Source: Burkholderia sp. PAMC 26561
GTDB taxonomy: Bacteria; Pseudomonadota; Gammaproteobacteria; Burkholderiales; Burkholderiaceae
DNA length: 64,000 nt
Assembly: GCF_001557535.2 (NCBI RefSeq)
Contig: NZ_CP014309.1
Span: forward strand, 729,877 to 793,876
Direction of reading: 5' to 3'
Position numbers and translations under genes: made by a program. Under the pieces are notes generated by a model. The model was not told the DNA's origin. It was given only the letters and a program-made list of their open reading frames with translations, and made no database searches. This document shows, piece after piece, positions 56,637-64,000 of the stretch (position 1 is the stretch's first letter; the number at the start of each line of letters is the position of its first letter).

Positions 56637-57770
56637 CTATTGTGACGCAGGGGGCTTTAGCTGCGTCTCTAGCTCCAACCGCTCGCCGGCGTGCGAACTT
56701 AACGCCGCCGTGTATTGCCACACCCGATTACCGCCGTCTTTTTTTGCGCCGTACATGGCGGCGTCGGCATGCTTAACCAACGTGGTCACATCCGCTCCGT
56801 CCCGGGGATAGACGCAGTAGCCCAGGCTGCAGGTAACGGACACCTCGCGCTCAGCGATGAGCACCGGCTCGGCCACGACGCGCAGAAGGTTTCCGGTCAG
56901 ATCAGCAAAAGCGTTAGCCGACATGGGCTCGGTGAGTAAGAGAATGAACTCATCACCGCCAAGGCGGCCCAGGGTGTCACCTAAGCTCATTACGCGGCCA
57001 AGCCGCCGGGTTAGGACCCTTAGTAGTTCATCCCCTGCGGCGTGACCAAGACTGTCGTTGACAAGCTTGAAACGGTCTAAATCAAGGAACAACAGCGTGA
57101 GCGGTTGGTTGCGATGCCGGGCGAGTTCGATGGCTTGTTCAATGCGGTCCATTAGCAACGCCCGGTTCGGCAGACCAGTGAGCGCGTCGTGCATGGCTTG
57201 GTGGCGAAGTTCCTGCTCGAAGCGTTGGCGCTCTTTTACCTCTAGATCAAGCCGCGCAACAGTGGCTTGCAGTCGCAACGTGGCATCTGCTGCCATCGCA
57301 TGAGCTGCTTGCAACGCCAGTTCAGCTGCCTTCTGAGTGGTGATTTCATAGTTGATTCCTACCAGACCGATAATTTCCCCTGCTTCATTGCGCACGGCGA
57401 CCTTCGTCGTAACTAGCCACGCTTCGGATTCTAGTAGGAGATATTTCGCATGCTCCTCCTGATTGAGCAGCGAGCGCCCGTGCCTTAGAACCTCCTGTTC
57501 TTGCCGGTGATACTCGCTGGCAAGCTCGAATGGATAGAAATCGAAATCAGTTTTTCCCAGCAGTTCAGTAGAATCGGAAACTCCCATGCCTTTTGCTACC
57601 GAGTCGTTAGCGAAGATGAAACGGCCATGCAAATCTTTTGCATAAATGCGGTGCGGCACATTCTGTGCAAGTGCTCGCAATAACGTATGTTCGAAGGCGC
57701 CGTCAGGCGCGCTTTCGATGTATCTGTCGGTGAATGCGCTATTGGAAGATCGTTCGGAACGCACAGTCAT

Positions 57771-58817
57771 TTTTGCCTCACGCCGGCGCTTGAAGAAAGT
57801 GGAACAAAACAAAGGTCACCTATGTCTAGTTGGGGTCCGTAGGCAATTCAATGACATCTAAAATTTTCAATGCTGTAAAAAGGTTATTAAGTAACGCGTT
57901 GCCCGCGTGGCACGCCACGTCAATGGCACCTGAATAAACCTACGCCAACAAAGGGAATAAAAATGCCGACCACGGAAACCAAAGCTGAGGACGTTGGCGC
58001 CAAAGGGGGCGGTCAACATCAGAGAGAAGCAAAACATACTGTTCTTCGACGAGCGGCGTCCCTATAAACCACCTGAACCAAACATCATCGTAGCGCACTA
58101 CGATTGAAAATCGCATAAGCGGCGCCAACCCCCATCTTGCCCACCGGTGAGTCTACCTTCTTGCTCCCAAACCGCGTGGGCCCGCTCGCGGATATGCTGG
58201 TCCAGAGTGCAATGCTAAAATCTGCTGATTTTCCGTCCAGACGGCCACCGCTCCCCCAAAGGAAATATGCTCGCGCACGCACGCACTGTTCTAAGCCGAG
58301 TTTCGTCTCGGAAGCTTCATTGACATCGTCCCCGTAGGACGCCAACTGCTCTGCTCGACTCACATGCATCCGGACTGTAAACCAGCCAAGTCATTGGGTA
58401 AGAGTTGACCATGGGCGGCCGCCTCCAGAGCACTAGCTTCAAACTGCTGATTGCATGCAATGCCACGCGACCCATTAATCGTGACCGGATATCTGTGTAT
58501 AACCGTTTCGCCTCTATCATTACGTCGACTAGCCGTTCGCTCATAACTTCTCACCTAGAAGCTCGGTGCCCGCTCGTCATGCAGGAGGAATTAATCCAGT
58601 TAATCACCCTTACGACGTTCCGTCCAGCGTTATAAATGAAATATCAACTGATTTCGCGCAGTTTTACCGGTTTACGGACTTTGCGCCCCCAAAGCCCTTT
58701 CTTTGACCAAGCTCCAAACACCTTTTCACACTACGTCAAAACAACTGCGATCAACGACGGCGGCTGTGTACGAGGGAACGACGTTATTCTGCCGATCAAC
58801 GCTGCGAACGAGCAACC
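57771..58817. other. 1-kb region, possibly with a decayed small gene
   Basis: No intact gene. Two overlapping minus-strand frames at 58085-58554 contain TVIHRYPVTINGSRGIACNQQFEASALEAAAHGQLLPNDLA and QCVRARAYFLWGSGGRLDGKSADF. The second resembles the short DUF2934 motif (RxRAYxLWxxxGRPxG). If one frameshift near 58370 is undone they may be one decayed gene, but this is weak. Confidence 0.3.
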
Positions 58818-58890
58818 AAATGTTGTAGTCAACGCTTTACTGAAACACTATTTCATTCCGAACATGGACATATCGGATACACATTATTCC

Positions 58891-58919
58891 TTGTGAACAC
58901 ATTGGAAACAGAATATAAG
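58891..58919 (+). promoter_or_regulatory. Putative sigma-70-type promoter of the hybrid kinase, copy B
   Basis: TTGTGA (58891-58896), 17 bases, TATAAG (58914-58919), matching the arrangement in copy A at 14102-14130. Confidence 0.4.
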
Positions 58920-59185
58920 TTAATGCGGACTGTAAGACCCGGCAGGGAGATCATCGACTTTTCGCCATCTGCTTAATACTTTTAACAGACGGTTCTCTAT
59001 CAGGCCTCCTACTATTGGGCGCGTCACTCTTAGCGATTCCTGCGTTGAGCGCGCTTGATACATCCCCTTCTTTTGCACGCGCAGCACAATAGCTTGGCAG
59101 TCAACTTTTTTGCTACTTGCAAACCCGTGTTTTAAACAGCTACGGGTTAATGCCACCAGTGCGGCGACACATTATGGAATTTTGA

Positions 59186-61507
59186 ATGAACATAGATCGT
59201 CAGCCGCCAGAGGCCTATGACTTCGGAAGACTCGCTGATCCCGACCTCATCCAGTTCGATTCAGTTATCACTGTTGACGTCACGGGACGCGTGCTTTGGA
59301 TGAATACGAAAGCAGAAAGCCTTACTGAGTGGAGCATTGCCGAGGCGCGCGGTAGGACGCTGCAGCACGTTTTTTCAACGGAGAACGACCCCGAGGGATT
59401 GTTTGAAATCTCCAGGAAAATTTCCCCAGAACACAATTCGCGGTCGGTCAGCGGAGCGATTTCGACCAAGAGCGGTTTGTCAAAATATGTGATCGGTAGC
59501 GCGATCGATTTGAACCCACCTCAAGGGGTAGCTACAGGACTTTTGATATTCGCGGAGGAGATCCCTCGAAGTGATGAAAATTCTTTTTCTGCGGAAAAAC
59601 ACAGCGCGGCGCAGAGCGTAATCGATTCGCTACCCTTCCCGCTTTTGGTGTTGAATCCTGATCTAAGCATTGATGCAGCGAACCCTGAGTTTTACCGCAC
59701 TTTCGGTGTCACGGCGGCAGAGACCCTTGGGATCAAGCTAGATGCACTGGGAAACGGGCAATGGGCCAAAATCGACGTTGATGGGGTTTTGGATGGGCTT
59801 CTACAGGGCCAGCAGAGCAGCCGATGCTGTCTTGTCGAAGACTTCTTTCCCTCTTTGGGCAAACGCGCGATGCAAGTGAGTGCCACCGCTCTCAGCTTGT
59901 TCGGCCTAACAAACAATCTAATCTTAGTCACGATTGAAGACGTATCGGAACGTCGGTCTGCAGAGCGCGCATTACGAGACTCAGAACTGCGTTATCGACG
60001 ACTGTTCGAGACAGCCAAGGACGGCATCCTCATTCTTGATGCTCAGACGCTTGTCATCGTCGATGCCAATCGGTACATCGCTGATCTTCTAGGTTATTCC
60101 CACGGTGCGCTGGTCGGGAAAGAGCTCTGGGAAATCGGGTTCTTTGCCGACAAAGAAGCGAGTCAGGCCACTTACACGCATCTGCAGCAATACGGGTATG
60201 TCCGTTACGATAGTCTCCCGCTGAAGACCATGGCAGGAAAGCCGGCCGAGGTGGAATTCATCAGCAATGTCTACTCGGTCGCCGGCCAGCCGATCGCTCA
60301 ATGCAATATCCGTGATATCAGCGATCGCGTGCGCATGCAAGACGTTCTGAAGCAGCAGGCAGCAGCGCTTACAGAATTGCACCATAAGAAGGATGAGTTT
60401 CTTGCGATGCTCAGCCATGAGCTCCGCAACCCCCTTGCTCATATCACCAACGCTGTCCGGCTCCTGCGCCACCACGAGATCAAAGACGCCACAATGGATC
60501 GCGCGTGCGTCATCATCGAGCGGCAACTCGTTCAGTTGACGCGACTGGTCGATGATTTAGTCGAAGTGTCGAGGATTACGACGGGACGGGTGCGGTTGAG
60601 GCTTGAGCGCGTGACCATCCAGGAAATACTGAGTCGGGCCCTCGAGACAACTCAACCGCTGATTGAACAACGGCACCATAGAGTCTCCAAGTCGCTTGGA
60701 GAGAACCTAATATGGATCAACGGAGACGCATCGCGGCTCGAACAGGCGATGGTCAACCTTCTAGCAAATGCAGCCAAATACACCGATGAAGGCGGCACAA
60801 TAGCATTGTCGGTCGAGCTCGAAGAGACTAATTGCGTTGTGCGCGTAAGAGATAGCGGCGTCGGCATAGCCCCGGAATTACTACCACATATTTACGAACT
60901 TTTCACACAAGCAGAGCGGTCCCTTGCGCGCTCCCGCGGTGGACTGGGGATCGGCCTCGCGTTAGTAAAACGTATCGTGGAAATGCACGATGGGATCATC
61001 GATGTTCATAGCGTCTTGAACGAAGGAACGGAATTTGTCATACGCCTGCCGATCGCAGCATCGTCAGCAACGCAAACGTTACCCGTGACCGAATCAAGTA
61101 TTGAATCAACGACCGCGTTGCGAATTCTCGTAGTGGATGACAACGTCGACACCGCAGAGAGTATGGCGATGCTGGTGGGAATGCTCGGGCATGTCGTAAG
61201 GATGGAGCACGATGGCAATAGCGCGCTTCGAGCCGCCTCCGAATTTCGGCCTGACGTCGTGCTTCTCGACATAGGCTTGCCCGGGCTGAACGGCTACGAG
61301 GTGGCATCGCGCATCAGAGAACAACCGAGTCTCGACCACACGGTTCTTGTGGCAATTACTGGATATGGTCACGAAACAGATCGACAGCTCGGGTTGAAGG
61401 CTGGAATAGACCATTATCTGGTCAAACCCGTTGACTTCGATCGAGTGCGACGCATCCTGGGGACAGTCGCCGATCGGGCCGTCACGCCGACACACTTGGA
61501 ACCGTAG
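59186..61507 (+). CDS. Hybrid sensor histidine kinase (PAS-PAS-PAS-HisKA-HATPase-REC), copy B
   Basis: 773 residues, exactly the length of copy A and alike throughout. All catalytic features are kept: His411 in SHELRNPLAHI (copy A has SHELRNPLAPI), N-box NLLANAAKYT, G1 DSGVGI, G2 GGLGIGL, receiver Asp695 in LLDIGLPG and Lys747. Differences cluster in the first two PAS-like domains (for example GRLADPDLIQ against GRPGHPDLIP, and LLQGQQSSRCC against LIQGQPGSRRC) and are rarer in the catalytic domains, as expected if the two copies sense different signals or are drifting. No response regulator gene is adjacent. The output partner is unknown. Confidence 0.93.
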   Translation: MNIDRQPPEAYDFGRLADPDLIQFDSVITVDVTGRVLWMNTKAESLTEWSIAEARGRTLQHVFSTENDPEGLFEISRKISPEHNSRSVSGAISTKSGLSKYVIGSAIDLNPPQGVATGLLIFAEEIPRSDENSFSAEKHSAAQSVIDSLPFPLLVLNPDLSIDAANPEFYRTFGVTAAETLGIKLDALGNGQWAKIDVDGVLDGLLQGQQSSRCCLVEDFFPSLGKRAMQVSATALSLFGLTNNLILVTIEDVSERRSAERALRDSELRYRRLFETAKDGILILDAQTLVIVDANRYIADLLGYSHGALVGKELWEIGFFADKEASQATYTHLQQYGYVRYDSLPLKTMAGKPAEVEFISNVYSVAGQPIAQCNIRDISDRVRMQDVLKQQAAALTELHHKKDEFLAMLSHELRNPLAHITNAVRLLRHHEIKDATMDRACVIIERQLVQLTRLVDDLVEVSRITTGRVRLRLERVTIQEILSRALETTQPLIEQRHHRVSKSLGENLIWINGDASRLEQAMVNLLANAAKYTDEGGTIALSVELEETNCVVRVRDSGVGIAPELLPHIYELFTQAERSLARSRGGLGIGLALVKRIVEMHDGIIDVHSVLNEGTEFVIRLPIAASSATQTLPVTESSIESTTALRILVVDDNVDTAESMAMLVGMLGHVVRMEHDGNSALRAASEFRPDVVLLDIGLPGLNGYEVASRIREQPSLDHTVLVAITGYGHETDRQLGLKAGIDHYLVKPVDFDRVRRILGTVADRAVTPTHLEP

Positions 61508-62266
61508 GGCAGTCGGAACACCGATAAGGCCTTCGCAACCCGAAACGGGTCATCTGCCGCCGCGTCTCCGTACGCGTTAGCCATGCCCATCGAACGCTGA
61601 AATACGCAAGTTAGGCCTGCCTCACCCACATCGCTTGGCGACACATTGTTCCATGCGGCCATCTTTGGGTTAGGCAGAGGCAACTAATAAAAAAGCCGGC
61701 CACAGAAGCTAACGGCAAAGGATACCGGTGCCGAGGGCGGCAACCAATATCCGAGAGATCGATGCTGCAGCGGTGGAGTGGATGACGGCACCGCTGCCGT
61801 CGAACACTTTGATCAACCGCTTTGTCATGAAATATTTCTGGCTGTTGCTTAGTCGCAAAAAAGAGCGAAATCCTACGGAAATAATTGCGTGGCCGTCACT
61901 TCGCGGAATCATGCCCGGTGGCTTGATATGCTCTTCCCCGCCTTTCACTCCCAAGAGATTCTCCGCCGGGTCCGTGATACACGAATGCTCTCAACGTCAA
62001 TCCCCTTTGCGTGGAACGAGCCTTCTAACGTTGAGAGTGTAGATTTGGCGACGAGGCCCGGCTTGACCTGGGTCAACGAATGCAGACACGGCGATGCGGT
62101 CTTTGTTCGCCAGCGTTCGACACGATCCAAAGTTGGCATCGCACGCGGCCTGCTGCTATGTGCTGAGTAGTTTCCGGCTCTATCGGAACAGCACGACGGC
62201 TTTTATCATCATCAACATCGTTTATTCCATTCTTCAAACATTACTTCTGATCGTCCCGGAGACATC
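61508..62266. other. Downstream spacer of kinase copy B
   Basis: Counterpart of 16722-17475; no gene is supported. Confidence 0.4.
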
Positions 62267-62340
62267 ATGGCAGTCATAGTAAATGACAGCTAGCTACGGC
62301 AGGCCATTCTTTCCGAACTCGCTTTTTTCGTTGGGACCTC
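62267..62340 (+). pseudogene. BON-domain protein, start fragment
   Basis: MAVIVNDS is followed by TAG at 62291, then LRQAILSELA and loss of similarity. It is the decayed counterpart of 17476-17947, with the first stop at a different codon and the rest of the gene missing. Confidence 0.65.
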
Positions 62341-62418
62341 CACCCACGCTAAGTTGTTATAAAAATTTGCTGATTTTTGGAGCGCGAGTGAACTCGTAAC
62401 GGTCAATGGCTGCCGCGT

Positions 62419-63750
62419 TCAAGCACTCTTGTTCGATGGGACAGCCTCTACCCCGGAAACCTCCGAAATATGTTCCTTTATGCGAATAAAGTTGGTCATG
62501 AAGAATGACACGACCAGAAGCCCAGAAAGGAACAGCAGGCCGGTAGTCGAGCTTCCGCCCTGCTCCTTGATGTAGCCAATGGCAAAGGGGCCGACGAACC
62601 CGCCCAAATTGCCGATTGAGTTGATAACGGCAATGGAAACCGCGGCGCTTGAGCGTGAGAGAAACAGCGTAGGCAAAGCCCAGAACGGGGATTTAAACGC
62701 GTACAAGCCCGCGAGGCTCAAACTGATCATCGAAATGGAGACATATGGATTTGTCGCCATGCTGGCTCCGAACAAGGCTGCTGCTGCGACGGCCAACGGA
62801 ATCGCCGAATGCAGCCGGCGCTCGCTCCGACGATCAGAGCTACGTGACCACAGCACCATGACCGCTGTTGCAAATATGTAAGGGATCGTCGCGATCAGCC
62901 CGATTTCGGTATGGCTGATCTTTGTTGAGAACGCCTTGATGATTTGCGGCATCCAGTAACCGACGCCCAAGCTTCCGCACTGGTAGACAAAGTAAATGAA
63001 CGACAGGTAAAGGACCTTCGGACTGGCGAGCACCTTGAACGTCCCGATGTGTTTCACACTTGGGCGTGCTTTCTTGTCCTCCTCAAGTTCAGCCAGCAAC
63101 CAGTCACGCTCATCAGGCTTCAACCACTTGGCATCCTTCGGGCGATCGGCCAAGTAGAGAAAGCACATCACGGCGCCAAGTAGGGCAGGCGCACCTTCGA
63201 GGACCAGCATCCATCGCCATCCACTCCACTGCAGCCAATGGACGTTATCCATGATCCACGTGCTAAGCGGCGCGCCAATGATGTACGAAACCGGGATGGC
63301 GGCCGTGAACAGGGCAACGGTCGTCGCTAATTCTTTGGCACGAAACCAGTACGTCAGGTAGACGATGATGCCTGGGAAAAAGCCGGCTTCCGAAACCCCG
63401 AGCAGAAACCGCAAGATATAAAGCTGAGTAGCGTTTTGGACAAACGCAGAGACGATCGCGACAGCTCCCCATGTCAGCAGAATACGTGCGATCCAGACGC
63501 GCGCACCGTACTTGTTGAGCATCACATTGCTGGGCACTTCAAAGAGGAAATATCCGATGAAGAAGATGCCCGAGACGAAGCCAAACGCTTCACTGCTAAG
63601 GGCAAGTTCCTTGTTCATCTGAAGCGCCGCATACCCAATGTTCGCCCGATCCAGATACGAGACGATGTAAAGGATGAAAACGAACGGAATGATGCGCCAC
63701 GAAATTTTCCTGACGAGCGCTGTTTCGTTTATTGCTGATGGTGCTTGCAT
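62419..63750 (-). CDS. MFS transporter of the anion:cation symporter (ACS) family
   Basis: 443 residues, twelve predicted membrane helices. The start (RKISWRIIPFVFILYIVSYLDRANIGYAALQMNKEL) and motif between helices 2-3 (FEVPSNVMLNKYGARVWIARILLTWG), plus GFFPGIIVYLTYWF, are characteristic of the ACS group (tartrate, glucarate, phthalate, 4-hydroxyphenylacetate carriers). It should import an organic acid with protons. The next gene on the same strand is a lactonase-like protein, which together could serve uptake and hydrolysis of a sugar acid or lactone. The gene order is lactonase, then transporter, with 52 bases between. Confidence 0.93.
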   Translation of the reverse strand: MQAPSAINETALVRKISWRIIPFVFILYIVSYLDRANIGYAALQMNKELALSSEAFGFVSGIFFIGYFLFEVPSNVMLNKYGARVWIARILLTWGAVAIVSAFVQNATQLYILRFLLGVSEAGFFPGIIVYLTYWFRAKELATTVALFTAAIPVSYIIGAPLSTWIMDNVHWLQWSGWRWMLVLEGAPALLGAVMCFLYLADRPKDAKWLKPDERDWLLAELEEDKKARPSVKHIGTFKVLASPKVLYLSFIYFVYQCGSLGVGYWMPQIIKAFSTKISHTEIGLIATIPYIFATAVMVLWSRSSDRRSERRLHSAIPLAVAAAALFGASMATNPYVSISMISLSLAGLYAFKSPFWALPTLFLSRSSAAVSIAVINSIGNLGGFVGPFAIGYIKEQGGSSTTGLLFLSGLLVVSFFMTNFIRIKEHISEVSGVEAVPSNKSA

Positions 63751-63802
63751 ATCAGTCTCATCGGCGTCAAGCCGCTCGATGCCCGTAAAGATTCAGAGGT
63801 GC

Positions 63803-64000
63803 TTACGCTTGATGTTGCGAGAAGATCATGCAAACCGGGCTGCCGGTTTGAACGGAAAATCCTGTTGGCTTGATCCGTCCGGACGTGTGGTCCACAGCAA
63901 ACGCGACGATGTTGTCGCTTTCTTCATTCAAGACGAACATGAACCGGCCGTTTGGCGTCGATGTCATGAACCTAGGCGTACGACCTCGGCTTTGTTCGAC
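63803..64000 (-). CDS. Lactonase family (6-phosphogluconolactonase-like) protein, C-terminal end
   Basis: The gene enters from the right edge; about 65 C-terminal residues are visible. GRTPRFMTSTPNGRFMFVLNEESDNIVAFAVDHTSGRIKPTGFSVQTGSPVCMIF is the last blade of the seven-bladed propeller of the YbhE/Pgl lactonase family. The family hydrolyses 6-phosphogluconolactone or related lactones, and related cyclases act on carboxymuconate. It lies directly upstream of the ACS transporter gene and is probably in its operon. Confidence 0.85.
   Translation of the reverse strand, partial: VEQSRGRTPRFMTSTPNGRFMFVLNEESDNIVAFAVDHTSGRIKPTGFSVQTGSPVCMIFSQHQA

Larger units (their letters stand above)
54975..56654 (-). 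mobile_element. IS3-family element (copy 2), inserted between GGDEF and EAL
   Basis: Bounded by a 4-bp target duplication CTTT at 54971-54974 and 56655-56658. The left end begins CGGAAGTTTTCAAGC, the right end finishes GTGACGCAGGGGG and the inner inverted repeat is TAGTTGTCGCCTC. Length 1680 bp. It is related to copy 1 at 6995-8676 but differs at many positions. Both orfs are open, so the element looks active. Confidence 0.92.
54203..57770 (-). pseudogene. PAS-GGDEF-EAL gene split by an IS3-family element
   Basis: The 5-prime part (57770 down to about 56655) encodes the PAS domain (LLRALAQNVPHRIYAKDLHGRFIFAND), linker and an intact GGDEF domain (GRLGGDEFILLL; the I-site position reads SLGD, so product inhibition is probably absent). 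The 3-prime part (54974 down to 54203) encodes the EAL domain (EALIRWKH, DDFGTGYSNL). Removing the 1680-bp element and one CTTT copy restores a single frame reading ETQLKQALQRDEF at the join, giving about 627 residues, parallel to the gene at 46370. The interrupted frame adds PPASQ and stops, so a PAS-GGDEF protein may still be made. Confidence 0.93.
58818..62330 (+). repeat. 3.5-kb direct duplication, copy B (kinase module)
   Basis: Counterpart of 14036-17530, in the same orientation. Promoter-like sequence, kinase gene, downstream spacer and BON start all recur with scattered differences. Similarity fades after the BON start near 62330. Confidence 0.85.

Noticed and set aside
1..64000. Toxin-antitoxin, restriction-modification, retron or other known defence loci
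   Set aside because: I looked for reverse transcriptase, nuclease, methylase, TIR, NTPase and small paired genes and found none; the SWIM protein is the only weak candidate.

Overview
The window looks like part of an accessory or secondary replicon of a Burkholderiaceae bacterium, most likely Paraburkholderia or Caballeronia. The evidence is GC-rich coding DNA, proteins of familiar Burkholderia type (DUF3034 and DUF3455 proteins, MCPs with long signalling hairpins, an FlhD, ECF sigma and RskA-like anti-sigma genes) and heavy insertion-sequence load. This is inferred from protein resemblance recalled from memory; no search was run.

Layout. 1-512: start of a DUF3034 outer-membrane-type protein. 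959-3562: a PAS-GGDEF gene cut by an IS110-type fragment, followed by an IS1111-type element with matching 13-bp inverted repeats. 3924-6266: a GAF-PAS-GGDEF-EAL protein. 6487-9592: an IS3-family element split by a second IS3-family element. 10260-12428: broken genes and IS5/IS30 remains. 13105-13428: an orphan flhD. 14036-17947: a hybrid histidine kinase and a decayed BON gene; this whole segment recurs at 58818-62340. 18194-20148: a DUF3455 lipoprotein / ECF sigma / anti-sigma operon. 20713-22765: divergent mntH/mntR with a readable MntR box between them. 23198-26490: an MCP and a CorA transporter. 27602-30462: MFS exporter plus quinone-oxidoreductase-like gene, with a divergent TetR gene and a perfect palindrome between. 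31528-33105: a Tat-type lipoprotein glycoside hydrolase. 33118-33927: an IS6-family element. 33991-38995: LysR, SDR, EthD, alpha/beta hydrolase and the iron-sulfur and FAD subunits of a molybdenum hydroxylase whose catalytic subunit is missing. 39032-46061: a broken amidohydrolase, a periplasmic amino-acid-binding protein, a lipoprotein, and a graveyard of IS and kinase fragments. 46370-57770: two paralogous PAS-GGDEF-EAL genes (one split by an IS), an MCP and a SWIM zinc-finger protein. 59186-64000: second hybrid kinase, an ACS-family MFS transporter and the end of a lactonase.

The main theme is signal transduction (four GGDEF proteins, three copies of one hybrid kinase, two MCPs, one FlhD) in a region reshaped by insertion sequences. 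Small catabolic and metal-homeostasis units lie between. At least ten genes are broken by IS insertion, truncation or single-base frameshifts. The most instructive breaks are the IS that separates GGDEF from EAL at 54975, and the loss of all but about 13 codons of the molybdopterin subunit at 39030. I found no rRNA, tRNA or CRISPR array.
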